Position numbers and translations under genes: made by a program. Shown in pieces: positions 1 to 8,934 of a stretch of DNA of 32,845 bases. The stretch comes from an uncultured bacterium (GTDB taxonomy: Bacteria; Nitrospirota; Thermodesulfovibrionia; Thermodesulfovibrionales; CALJEL01): NCBI GenBank assembly GCA_938074335.1, contig CALJEL010000037.1, positions 1 to 32,845 of the forward strand, in the 5' to 3' direction. Each line of letters begins with the position of its first letter. Within the stretch, counting starts at the first letter, position 1. The notes below the pieces were generated by a model. It was not told the origin of the DNA and made no database searches. It saw only the letters and a list, made by a program, of their open reading frames with translations.

Positions 1-390
1 CTTCTCTTCTCTCTCCTCAAGCTCTTTCTGCTTTCTTACTGCAGGTGCAAGGGCTGTGCGCCTATCCCAGATAACAAAGCCTATAACTCCAACTGTCTGT
101 GCAAAGATAGCACCTATGAGGACATAGATCAGGTTCTGTAGTGCATCAATCCTCTGGTTTACTGCCTTTAAACCATCTTCAAGCCTCTGATTTACTGCCT
201 TAAGGCCCTCTTCAAGCCTTTGATTTACTGCCTTAAGACCATCTTCAAGCCTCTGATTCAGTGCCTTTTGCCCCTCTTCAAGCCTTATAAGCCTATCTCT
301 GTCTTCCTGGGTAAACGGCACTTCCCTTGCAAAGGAAAGACTCATACTAACTAAGAGAATAACACCTGAAAGTAGTATTAGCCTTCTCAT
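1..390 (-). CDS. Secreted/membrane coiled-coil protein with 11-residue repeats, partial (runs off left edge)
   Basis: Manual minus-strand translation MRRLILLSGVILLVSMSLSFAREVPFTQEDRDRLIRLEEGQKALNQRLEDGLKAVNQRLEEGLKAVNQRLEDGLKAVNQRIDALQNLIYVLIGAIFAQTVGVIGFVIWDRR...; N-terminal signal-like segment, repeated AVNQRLEDGLK, C-terminal hydrophobic segment. Not in the ORF track, presumably because it has no stop in the window. Confidence 0.75.
   Translation of the reverse strand, partial: MRRLILLSGVILLVSMSLSFAREVPFTQEDRDRLIRLEEGQKALNQRLEDGLKAVNQRLEEGLKAVNQRLEDGLKAVNQRIDALQNLIYVLIGAIFAQTVGVIGFVIWDRRTALAPAVRKQKELEEREEK
151..282. repeat. Four tandem 33-bp repeats inside the coding region (11-aa period)
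   Basis: Units at 151-183, 184-216, 217-249, 250-282, consensus cctctgatttactgccttaagaccatcttcaag; in frame. Confidence 0.9.
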
Positions 391-874
391 GTTTTCTCCT
401 TTCTCTGTTTTTATAGTATAACACATGTTTTTATAGTTTTATCACACACAACACACATAACACAGGTGTGTGGGGACTTTCCCCCTTGCCCCCCTATTTG
501 ACGTCCCCCACCAGACCCAGAGGGGTATCTCCTCTGCCAGACCCAGAGGAGATCCTCTCCTTCTGGGTTAGCCTTTTAAACCTTTTATCACCCCCTGTGT
601 AGTGTGAAAACCCCCCTTAAAAAACCCCTATTTTGCTAACACACCTAAAAGGGGTGGCTACCTTACCCCTTGTTTGTGGACTTTGCCTTTCAACCCCCAC
701 CAGATTGATGGGTTGAGCCCAAAAATGGGGTTGTTTTTAGCCAGTCTTGGAAGTCTATACCCCTGTGTTGTGTCTCCTTTGAGTCCTGTGTTCATTCCAA
801 AAACCCATGTGTGTGTTTTCACAAAATGCATTAACTATATAGGACATCTAAAACCAGAAAGGGGGTGAAATAGT

Positions 875-1126
875 ATGTTTGAACCGAAAGGCATGTTTAG
901 GGACTTTACCAGCGACAAGCCAAGAACCCGCTTCTGCAATCACCCATACCGCTATGAGTCTGGCGAATACTAGTCTATACCAAGGGCGGCATATATAAGT
1001 ATATTCTCTGCAAGTTCTGCTCAGAGGATCTCGACCGTGCAATCAGGCTAATTGAAGCCAAGACTCAAAAAAGAATGGGAGCAAGCCATGCAGGAAGAGG
1101 AAAAGAGACTTGGTCTCAGAGACTAA
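875..1126 (+). pseudogene. Small Cys-rich (zinc-finger-like) protein remnant with compensating frameshifts
   Basis: ATG 875 with upstream GGGGGTGA. Frame 1 gives MFEPKGMFRDFTSDKPRTRFCNHPYRYESGEY*; frame +2 continues LVYTKGGIYKYILCKFCSEDLDRAIRLIEAKTQK; then QEEEKRLGLRD* after an A-run. Consistent with about -1 nt near 970 and +1 nt in the A6 run near 1066-1071. Confidence 0.5.
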
Positions 1127-1278
1127 CCAAAACCCGGGGTTTTTGCCCCGGTAAACCTTAAAAGGAGAGAATATAGAACTTTTACTTGATCTTTGTTTGG
1201 TGTTTGTGATTTACGCTGTAAAAAACATTTTCACATAGTCTAAGAGGGTGGATTCCATACTTCAGAAAGGAGTATACC

Positions 1279-1455
1279 ATGAAGACAGCCAAAATCTGTA
1301 GAAACTGTGGCAAAGAGGCATCCAGTGAATACGGTCTCAGGCTCTTTTGCTCATAGGAGTGCAAAAGACATTACAGACAGCGCTACATGGCAAACCTGAT
1401 GGCCTCAAAACGCTCTAAAAACCCCAAACACCTTGTTAGCAGTAGGGGTGGCTAA
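1279..1455 (+). pseudogene. Small zinc-ribbon-like protein interrupted by in-frame TAG
   Basis: MKTAKICRNCGKEASSEYGLRLFCS*ECKRHYRQRYMANLMASKRSKNPKHLVSSRGG*; TAG at 1354-1356 sits between the Cys pairs of a CxxC...FCSxxC pattern; RBS-like AAAGGAG upstream. Confidence 0.55.
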
Positions 1456-1741
1456 TACCTACCGACCCCCCACTGTTAGCAATATAAACCAGCTCCAGAA
1501 GCCAGTTTGCGAAGACCAAAATGGCAGTTTGAGACCTCTAAAGGTTGATTATGAGACCTTTGGCGGTTTTGAGTGGTATAAGCTTATCAGGGAGCACTAC
1601 TGCAACTTTGAATACAAGCTCACCTATGGCAAGTGTCCTAACCTTGGGTAACCCCTGGGCTGGATCACTGCCAAATGCAGCGAATGCGAACTTGGCAAGG
1701 CCCTCAGGGATAAGCAGCTTGTGAGGTGTAAGGGTGTATAA
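1433..1741 (+). pseudogene. Small Cys-containing accessory protein interrupted by in-frame TAA
   Basis: ...GGFEWYKLIREHYCNFEYKLTYGKCPNLG*PLGWITAKCSECELGKALRDKQLVRCKGV*; TAA at 1649-1651, reading frame stays protein-like on both sides. Confidence 0.45.
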
Positions 1742-1797
1742 TATATCACTGCTCTTTGACAACGGCTGGTTGGGTCCCGGTGCACTGGATGTGCAAA

Positions 1798-2844
1798 ATG
1801 GGACTGTTTAGACGTAAAGACTCCAAAGTCTGGCGGATGAGTTTTACTGTAAATGGAAGGCAGTTTAAGAGATCCACAAACACCATATACAGAAAGCTTG
1901 CTGAGAAGATCTATGCAAAGACCCTTACCCTTATCGTGGAGGGCAAGTTCTTTGATATTGATGAGGCAAGCAGACACACATTTGATGAGCTTATGGAGCG
2001 TTACACAGAGTATTGCCACATCCACAAGGCAAAAAGCACATGTAAGAACATCCCTGCATACCGTAGAAGACTTCTTGAGACCTTTGGTGGCAAGCTCTTA
2101 AGCCAGCTTACACCTGAGCTCATAGCTGCCTACAGGGACAAAAGGCTCAAGGAAGGTGCTGCACCACAGACTGTAAAGCTTGAGATCAGTTTTCTTAGCC
2201 ACGCAATCAACATCGCAATACAGGAATGGGGATGGATGAAGCATAACCCCTGTGCAATGGTTAAAAAGCCCAAGACGGACAATAAGATCCTATGATACCT
2301 AACACCAGAAGAGGAGCTCAAACTCCTTGAGGCCTGTAAAGGGCTTCTTAAAGGTCAACTAAGGGATATTGTGATTGTGGCCATTGACACAGGTATAAGG
2401 CTTGGTGAGCTGGTCAACCTTAAATGGAGCGATATAGACTTCAGGGAGAGGACTATCACTATCAAGCAGAGCAAAACCCATGAACACAAGACTATCCCTA
2501 TGACTGAGAGGGTCTTTAGTGTGCTTGTAGAGAGACACAGGACACCGAGTATCACAGGGTATGTCTTTACAGTCAAAGGTGCCAAGGTTGTGGATGCCAG
2601 CCTCCAGGGTGCCTTCAAGGATGCAGTGCGAAAAGCTGGAATCACTAACTTTAGGTTCCATGACCTAAGACACACCTTTGCATCCAGGCTGATGCAGTCA
2701 GGGGTGGATATCTACACAGTAGCCAAGCTTTTGGGTCACAAGAACATCACTACCACGCAGAGGTATGCCCATTTAAGTACAAAACATATCAGACTTGCAG
2801 TGGATGTCTTGAACAAAATATCTGGCAGTAAATCAACAGGTTAG
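1798..2844 (+). pseudogene. Tyrosine recombinase/integrase (phage/ICE type), interrupted by in-frame TGA at 2293-2295
   Basis: ORFs 1756..2295 and 2371..2844 are in the same frame, split only by TGA (KPKTDNKIL*YLTPEEELKLLEACKG). Catalytic motifs present: DTGIRLGEL, HDLRHTFASRL, LLGHKNITTTQRYAHLS. MGLFRRKDSKVWRMSF at 1798 is the likely start. Confidence 0.85.
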
Positions 2845-2991
2845 CCCAAAAATTATCCCGATTTTAGGACAGTGACAACCTTAAAGGCTTGTAACTCCTT
2901 GAGTTATAAGGGTAAATTTAAATTAAACTATCAATACTTACTACTGAAAGGGAAGTAAAGCCAGGCTCAAGAGTAAAATAAATATACTTTT

Positions 2992-3600
2992 TTAAATGCC
3001 ACCTGCTCTTATAGAAAAGACCATATCCTGGGGTTCTATATTTTTATTATGTGCTGAAAATCTCAGCCTTATCCTGACAGCAGATGGTATATAATCCTTT
3101 TCGCTACTCCATTCTTCAACCCATGTGTTTTCCTCAGGATCAAGGTATTCAATATTAATGGATTTAACAGAATTTTCCAGTATAATAGCATCTTCATGAG
3201 ACCCATCAAGATTTTCTTCAAGAAAATATATACTGTCCTTTTCTTTAAGACCCTCAGTATCAACAAATAGATAAACCCATTTGAGTCCTGATAGGTCCTG
3301 AAGTCTTTCGGTTTCCGGTAATACCGAGGTAGTTACAAATCCGATACCATCTGACCTACCGATAAAAAAGAGTCTTTCTTTACCCTCTTTGTCCATAATC
3401 TTATAGGCATAGATACCTCTTATCAACCATCCAATCCTTTCATTAAGTACCCTTATTCGCTGCGATATCTCATCCTGCTCAAGAATTTTTTCATATGATC
3501 GAGAGCTCAATCTGAAGCCAGAGAATATTAATAATATTAAAAGTAATGATATGGTGAAGGCTATGACGACCTCAACAAGGGTAAAGCCCCTATTCCTCAT
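2992..3600 (-). CDS. gspJ: Type II secretion pseudopilin GspJ-like
   Basis: Prepilin N-methylation motif RGFTLVEVVIAFTISLLL; position after gspI in G-H-I-J order. Confidence 0.75.
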   Translation of the reverse strand: MRNRGFTLVEVVIAFTISLLLILLIFSGFRLSSRSYEKILEQDEISQRIRVLNERIGWLIRGIYAYKIMDKEGKERLFFIGRSDGIGFVTTSVLPETERLQDLSGLKWVYLFVDTEGLKEKDSIYFLEENLDGSHEDAIILENSVKSINIEYLDPEENTWVEEWSSEKDYIPSAVRIRLRFSAHNKNIEPQDMVFSIRAGGI

Positions 3601-3958
3601 TTTTTTCTACCTCTGTCTGAAGTTTAAAGCTCATGAGTTCATACCTGTTGTTGTCCCATAATACAGTTATCCTTATCTCATAGGTCTTTAACTGTTCTGA
3701 GATCTCCTCAAGGGGCTTTATGTCCCTTATTACGGTATATCTGCCAGAGGATTCTTTTTCAGAACCAGGTTCAATATTGTTAGAGTAGAGCTTTTCCATC
3801 TCAGACTGAGCAAGAATAATAGCCTGCGTGTATTCACTGGTCTTTCTGGAGCTTCTCAGGTTTGCAGAAAATAATTCCATCAGTGTAGCAATAACAAGTC
3901 CCAGAAGAGCAACTGCCACAAGGACCTCTATAAGGGTAAAACCTTTATGATCTTTCAA
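3590..3958 (-). CDS. gspI: Type II secretion pseudopilin GspI-like (start uncertain; ORF open to 4018)
   Basis: LKDHKGFTLIEVLVAVALLGLVIATLMELFSANLRSSRKTSEYTQAIILAQSEMEKLY; TTG at 3958 just before the prepilin motif is a plausible start. Confidence 0.7.
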   Translation of the reverse strand: MKDHKGFTLIEVLVAVALLGLVIATLMELFSANLRSSRKTSEYTQAIILAQSEMEKLYSNNIEPGSEKESSGRYTVIRDIKPLEEISEQLKTYEIRITVLWDNNRYELMSFKLQTEVEKNEE

Positions 3959-4391
3959 CTGTGATCTTTGATGTAAACTTATCAATAGCAATTGTAAATA
4001 ACCTTCCTCTACTGTCAATAACCTTTATGATGCCTCCTGTATTGTCTCCAAGGGGTTGGAAGATAATTCCCTCAGTTGTACTTTCTAATTTGAAGTTATT
4101 TTTAATAAATGTTTTTTGAATACCCTTCAGGTTTTCAGGTTCAATCCAGTAGGAACCTGTTGAACTGTCAATCTTTAATATTACTGGTTTTCGCTCTGAT
4201 ATGGCTATGATCCTCGCCCTGTTCAGGGTCCTCACAATTCCAAGTGCTGTCTCCTTTAAAAGAAATCCCTCGTAGAGATTGCCTATGTTTATAATTACTA
4301 TAGAAAGAAAAATGACTATCAGGGATGAGGCTATCAGAAGTTCAATTAAGGTAAATCCCCTATTCCCAGCTTGTAATGTCTTTATTTTCAC
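3945..4391 (-). CDS. gspH: Type II secretion pseudopilin GspH-like (GTG start proposed; ORF open to 4520)
   Basis: AGNRGFTLIELLIASSLIVIFLSIVIINIGNLYEGFLLKETALGIVRTLNRARIIAISERKPV; the upstream extension overlaps gspG and is likely not coding. Confidence 0.7.
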   Translation of the reverse strand: MKIKTLQAGNRGFTLIELLIASSLIVIFLSIVIINIGNLYEGFLLKETALGIVRTLNRARIIAISERKPVILKIDSSTGSYWIEPENLKGIQKTFIKNNFKLESTTEGIIFQPLGDNTGGIIKVIDSRGRLFTIAIDKFTSKITVERS

Positions 4392-4776
4392 CCTCACCAC
4401 CTGGTGCACCATCAGCACCATAGGATACAAGATCATAATCTCCATGATTACCAGGGCTCTGGTAAATATAAGGTCTTCCCCAGGGATCAAGTGGTACTCC
4501 TTTTTTAAGATAGGGGCCATCCCATCCAGGGATACCAGGGTTGTTTATAAGGGCATTCAGGCCTTCTGATGTTGTAGGGTATCTACCTGTATCAAGCCTG
4601 AACTGATCAAGGGCCTGGCCAAGCAGTTCAATCTGAACCCTTGCTGCCTGGTATCTACCTTTTTTTTCCTTGGCTATATACCTTGGCACTACAAGGGCAG
4701 CAAGAAGTCCGAGTATAACCATTACAACAAGGAGCTCCACGAGTGTAAATCCACTATTATTTTTTTTCATATTCAC
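4360..4776 (-). CDS. gspG: Type II secretion major pseudopilin GspG
   Basis: SGFTLVELLVVMVILGLLAALVVPRYIAKEKKGR...LDTGRYPTTSEGLNALI...WDGPYLKKGVPLDPWGRPYIYQSPG...YDLVSYGADGAPGGEGENKDITSW is classic GspG. Confidence 0.95.
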   Translation of the reverse strand: MNMKKNNSGFTLVELLVVMVILGLLAALVVPRYIAKEKKGRYQAARVQIELLGQALDQFRLDTGRYPTTSEGLNALINNPGIPGWDGPYLKKGVPLDPWGRPYIYQSPGNHGDYDLVSYGADGAPGGEGENKDITSWE

Positions 4777-4808
4777 CTCCTGAAACAGATGTCAGACATC
4801 TGACTTTA

Positions 4809-5999
4809 TTATATTGGCATCTCATTTATGCTGAATATTGCAAGAAGCATAGATATTACTATTACTGCCACTATTGTTCCCATCACTATTATCATGATAG
4901 GTTCAAATAGACCTATGAGCCTTTTTATATGGATTGTAACCTCCTTTTCATATCTTTCGGCTATGGATAGAAAAGTCTCCTCCAGTCTTCCCGCTTCCTC
5001 GCCAACTGATACCATCTGACTCAATAGTGGCGGGAAAGCACCTGATTCCTTTAATGGCAAGGCAACTCCCCTTCCTTTTCTTACTCCCTCCTCAAGAGGT
5101 TTAAGCCTTTCAGATATTATCCTGTTACCTGCTACCTCTCTTGCAAGCCTGATGGAATCAAGTAGCGGCACACCTCCCTCAAGAAGGCTTCCGAGTGTCC
5201 TTGAGAATCTCGCAATAATCAGTCTCATGAAGATATCCCTGAGTACAGGTATCTTTAATTTTAAGTTATCAATAAACTCCTCTCCCCTCGGGAGCTGAAT
5301 ATAATATCTTAAAATCCCATAGGTCATGATAACCACACCTCCGAGAACCCACCAGTAGGATGAAAGAAAGGAGCTTACCGAAAATACAATTTGAGTACTG
5401 AGGGGTATAACCGAACCAAGCTCCTCAAACATCTTCTGGAATCTCGGTATAACATAAAAAACAATTACACTCAGGGCAACAATACCCACACCTGTTAAAA
5501 GCCCTGGATATATGAGGGCTCCTTTAATCTCATCTTTTGTGGATATGTTTATCTCAAGGAATTGCTCAAGTCTTTTTAAAGAGGCCTCAAGACCTCCGCT
5601 TATCTCACCAGCCCTCACCATATTTATATATACTGATGAAAATCCCCTGTGTTTTGAGAGGGCCTGAGAAAGGGAGAGCCCTTTTTCTATATCTAAATAT
5701 ATACTGGATATAACCTCTCTCATTGCAGGTTTTGCAGAATGTTCTGAAAGTAACCTGAGTGCCCTGTCAAGGCCAAGGCCTGATTCAAGCAGGCTATGTA
5801 ATTCCTGTGTGAAAGAGAGGATATCCTTTTCTGTTATTCTATGAAAAAGGAGTTTCTTTTTTGAAACCTCTTTTATCTCAACTGGAATAAGACCTCTTTC
5901 CCTGAGGACTTCTTTTATAGCATTAAGGTCAGGAGCCTCAAGGACCTCCTTAAATCTTGCACCTGAACTATTAACTGCCTTTATGTTGAATAAAGGCAT
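4809..5999 (-). CDS. gspF: Type II secretion inner-membrane protein GspF
   Basis: MPLFNIKAVNSSGARFKEVLEA...; duplicated T2SSF domain (FTQELHSLLESGLGLDRAL; FSRTLGSLLEGGVPLLDSI); RBS GGAGGGTGAT before ATG at 5999. Confidence 0.93.
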   Translation of the reverse strand: MPLFNIKAVNSSGARFKEVLEAPDLNAIKEVLRERGLIPVEIKEVSKKKLLFHRITEKDILSFTQELHSLLESGLGLDRALRLLSEHSAKPAMREVISSIYLDIEKGLSLSQALSKHRGFSSVYINMVRAGEISGGLEASLKRLEQFLEINISTKDEIKGALIYPGLLTGVGIVALSVIVFYVIPRFQKMFEELGSVIPLSTQIVFSVSSFLSSYWWVLGGVVIMTYGILRYYIQLPRGEEFIDNLKLKIPVLRDIFMRLIIARFSRTLGSLLEGGVPLLDSIRLAREVAGNRIISERLKPLEEGVRKGRGVALPLKESGAFPPLLSQMVSVGEEAGRLEETFLSIAERYEKEVTIHIKRLIGLFEPIMIIVMGTIVAVIVISMLLAIFSINEMPI

Positions 6000-6000
6000 A

Positions 6001-7296
6001 TCACCCTCCAAAGACTCTCTTATATATGTAATCTATATTTCTGAGATAATAACCGAGATCAAAGGCCCTTTCTATTTCCTCTATGGTGAGATATCTGAGT
6101 ATATCCTTATCAGAAAGTAATAGTTCCTTAAAATCCCTTCTCTGTCTCCAGCTTTCCATGGCATTTCTCTGAACATATTTATAAGCCTCCTCTCTTGTAA
6201 GTCCCTTTTCTGTAAGCATTAGCAGAATCCTCTGGGAATTGTAAAGGTTATAGCTACGGGAGATATTTTCAAGCATCTTTTCTGGATATATCTGAAGGTC
6301 CTTTATTATGCCTGTAAGCCTTGCAAGCATATAATCAATAAGTATTGTGCTATCCGGTATGATAATCCTTTCTACAGAGGAATGGGATATGTCCCTCTCA
6401 TGCCATAGGGCAATATTATCAAGGCTAGCCATGAGATTTGCCTTTACAACCCTTGCCAGACCAGATAGATTCTCGCATCCAACAGGGTTCCTTTTATGAG
6501 GCATGGCAGAAGAACCCTTCTGCCCTTCTGTGAAGGGTTCTTCTGCTTCAAGCACCTCTGTCCTTTGAAGATGCCTGATTTCAACGGCTATCTTCTCAAT
6601 GGATGCTGCTGTTATAGCAAGGGCTGATAGATACTCAGCATGCCTGTCCCGCTGCACCACCTGAGTTGCTACTGGTTCTGGTCTCAGGCCAAGTTTTTTA
6701 CAGACCTTTTCTTCTATCTCAACAGGGATATTTGAAAAGGTGCCTACAGCCCCAGAGAGCTTTCCTATGCTGATTACCTCTCTTGCTCTCTTCAGCCTTT
6801 CAAGATTTCTTTGCATATCAGAATACCAAAGACAGAACTTCAGACCAAATGATAGAGGCTCTGCATGGACACCATGGGTTCTACCCATGCATAGAATATT
6901 TTTATATTTCAAGGCATTATCCTTTAATATTGAAAGTAAATTATTAATATCATCAATTATGATATCTGCTGCCTCTCTCATAAGGAGACTCAGTGCAGTA
7001 TCAACAACATCAGAGGATGTAAGGCCCTTATGGACATACCTTGACTCAGGCCCTATGGTCTCTGATACTGACTGGAGAAAGGCTATCACATCATGCTTTA
7101 CAGAAAGCTCTATCTCATCAATCCTTTTAATATCAAAGGAGGCCTTTTCTTTAATGATCTTAAGGGCATGCTCTGGTATCTCGCCAAGTTCATACCAGGC
7201 CTCACATACTGCTAATTCAACCTCAAGCCATTTTTTAAACTTGTTCTCAGCAGACCATAATTTTGCCATTACAGGCCTTGTATATCGTTCTATCAT
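6001..7296 (-). CDS. purB: Adenylosuccinate lyase
   Basis: MIERYTRPVMAKLWSAENKFKKWLEVE...; signature GSSAMPHKRNPVGCENLSGLAR. Confidence 0.96.
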   Translation of the reverse strand: MIERYTRPVMAKLWSAENKFKKWLEVELAVCEAWYELGEIPEHALKIIKEKASFDIKRIDEIELSVKHDVIAFLQSVSETIGPESRYVHKGLTSSDVVDTALSLLMREAADIIIDDINNLLSILKDNALKYKNILCMGRTHGVHAEPLSFGLKFCLWYSDMQRNLERLKRAREVISIGKLSGAVGTFSNIPVEIEEKVCKKLGLRPEPVATQVVQRDRHAEYLSALAITAASIEKIAVEIRHLQRTEVLEAEEPFTEGQKGSSAMPHKRNPVGCENLSGLARVVKANLMASLDNIALWHERDISHSSVERIIIPDSTILIDYMLARLTGIIKDLQIYPEKMLENISRSYNLYNSQRILLMLTEKGLTREEAYKYVQRNAMESWRQRRDFKELLLSDKDILRYLTIEEIERAFDLGYYLRNIDYIYKRVFGG

Positions 7297-7298
7297 AA

Positions 7299-8033
7299 TT
7301 AAACCCCTTTCTCCAGCCGTTCTATAAGTGGTGCAGGTAGTCCTGCCTCTTTCATCTTTTTTTGTGTCTTTTTAAGATCATATTGCAGTCTTATAAACTC
7401 AATCTCTCTGCCATTAAAGATAACATAACAGGCCCTCGGGTCTCCATCCCTTGGCTGGCCTACACTTCCAGCATTTATGATATATCTGCAATTGTCTTTT
7501 AAGATAAAGGGATTATCTGTCCTGACTGTTAGTTCTCCTGAATCTGCTCTTTCTACAACAAAGGGATAATGGCTATGGCCTATAAAACATATCTTTTCAT
7601 TGAAATAATAAAAATTTATCTGGGCATCCCTTAATGTCAGGATGTAATGCCACTTCTCTGGTTCCCGAGGTGATGCATGTACTGAAAGTATATCGATCTC
7701 ATTGTGTTTATATCTTGAAACAAAAGGCAGATTTTTAAAAAATCTTTTTACCCTCTCACTTAAGACAGACCTTGTCCATACTATGGCCAGTCTTGCTATT
7801 TCATTGAAATACTCATCAAGCTCAGGCTCTATCACTGCCCTGTCGTGATTGCCTGCAATCATGGATATACATTCAGATTTAAGAATTTCAACAACAACTT
7901 CAGGATCAGGACCATAACCCACTGCATCTCCGAGAAAAATTATATTTTTAATCCCCCTCTTTTTAGTATCAGAAATTACAGCGCTTAAGGCCTCCAGATT
8001 GGCATGGATGTCTGAGAGCACGGCCATCATCAT
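7299..8033 (-). CDS. Calcineurin-like metallophosphoesterase
   Basis: AVLSDIHANLEAL...FLGDAVGYGPDP...MIAGNHDRA...VHASPREP...GHSHYPF motifs. Confidence 0.92.
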   Translation of the reverse strand: MMMAVLSDIHANLEALSAVISDTKKRGIKNIIFLGDAVGYGPDPEVVVEILKSECISMIAGNHDRAVIEPELDEYFNEIARLAIVWTRSVLSERVKRFFKNLPFVSRYKHNEIDILSVHASPREPEKWHYILTLRDAQINFYYFNEKICFIGHSHYPFVVERADSGELTVRTDNPFILKDNCRYIINAGSVGQPRDGDPRACYVIFNGREIEFIRLQYDLKKTQKKMKEAGLPAPLIERLEKGV

Positions 8034-8455
8034 GTCTTCTTAATGAGCTCAATCCTGACAGCCTTTGCAATCCTGTCAAGGATACCATTTATAAAAGAAG
8101 GAGAGTCCTGAGAGGCGTATCTCTTTGCTATCTCTATTGCCTCATTTATACTCACTGGAGCAGGTATATCAGGTCTGTAGAGGAGCTCATAGGTGGCAAG
8201 CCTCAGGATATTTCTATCAACTGCTGCCATCCTTTCCATGGACCAGTTTTCAGCCACTGAACTTATTGTCCTGTCAATTTCATTCAGGTGTTCAAGTGTC
8301 CCGTAAAAGATCTCTTCAGCAAAGGAACGGATATCATCAGGTTCCATCCTGATTGACCAGAAGTCCTGAAGGTCTTTTTTGTCAGGGACTCTTTGAGTAA
8401 AATCATATTGAAAGAGGAGCTGCAATGCGCATTCTCTTGCAGTTCTCCTCTTCAT
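8030..8455 (-). CDS. nusB: Transcription antitermination protein NusB
   Basis: RRTARECALQLLFQYDFT...AAVDRNILRLATYELLYRPDIPAPVSINEAIEIAKRYASQDSPSFINGILDRI. Confidence 0.95.
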   Translation of the reverse strand: MKRRTARECALQLLFQYDFTQRVPDKKDLQDFWSIRMEPDDIRSFAEEIFYGTLEHLNEIDRTISSVAENWSMERMAAVDRNILRLATYELLYRPDIPAPVSINEAIEIAKRYASQDSPSFINGILDRIAKAVRIELIKKT

Positions 8456-8458
8456 AAC

Positions 8459-8920
8459 CTAAATCTTTTTAAGGACCTGTGCCATCTCAATGGCTGCAAG
8501 TGCTGCATCCCATCCCTTGTTGCCTGCCTTTGAGCCTGCCCTCTCAATTGCCTGCTCTATGGTATCTGCTGTGATAACTCCAAAGGTAACAGGGATACCT
8601 GTTTCAAGACCTACCTGCGCAATACCCTTTGAGACCTCTGCTGCTACATATTCAAAATGGGGTGTAGCACCCCTTATTACTGTTCCAAGACATATAATGG
8701 CATTATAAGCATTTTTCTTAGCCATAATCCTTGCTATTAAAGGAATCTCAAAGGCGCCCGGAACCCTCACAACATCTATGTCCTTTTCATCTGCACCATG
8801 TCTTAAAAGACAATCCCTGGCACCCTCCAGAAGCCTTTCTGTAATAAAGTCATTGAACCTGCTAACCACCATACAAAATCTTAAGCCCTTTGCCTGAAGC
8901 TCACCCTCAATTATCTTCAT
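8459..8920 (-). CDS. ribH: 6,7-dimethyl-8-ribityllumazine synthase
   Basis: [25 protein letters not shown]...[11 protein letters not shown]...[27 protein letters not shown]...[13 protein letters not shown]. Confidence 0.96.
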   Translation of the reverse strand: MKIIEGELQAKGLRFCMVVSRFNDFITERLLEGARDCLLRHGADEKDIDVVRVPGAFEIPLIARIMAKKNAYNAIICLGTVIRGATPHFEYVAAEVSKGIAQVGLETGIPVTFGVITADTIEQAIERAGSKAGNKGWDAALAAIEMAQVLKKI

Positions 8921-8934
8921 AAGAAACTCCTCCT

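Noticed and set aside
151-282. Regular 33-bp repeats as a CRISPR array
   Set aside because: Units are directly tandem with no spacers and translate in frame to an 11-aa repeat.
1624-2025. Minus-strand 133-aa ORF
   Set aside because: Antisense to the integrase N-terminus and the upstream small ORF, which show recognisable protein motifs on the plus strand.
2293-2295. TGA inside the integrase as selenocysteine or stop-codon reassignment
   Set aside because: Neighbouring ORFs are interrupted by TAG and TAA as well and one by frameshifts; TGA position matches a likely Arg/Trp in KIL-x-YLTPEEE, and housekeeping genes use stops normally. Pseudogenisation is simpler.
2355-2675. Minus-strand 106-aa ORF opposite the integrase catalytic domain
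   Set aside because: Leu/Ser-rich mirror of the conserved recombinase coding sequence.
4279-4569. Plus-strand 96-aa ORF opposite gspG/gspH
   Set aside because: Antisense to confident pseudopilin genes; no motif.
6740-7327. Plus-strand ORF of 195 aa (and many similar plus-strand ORFs opposite purB, ribBA, dsrK, lepA and others)
   Set aside because: Antisense shadow ORFs of well-identified minus-strand genes; composition is Ser/Ile-rich with no recognised domain.
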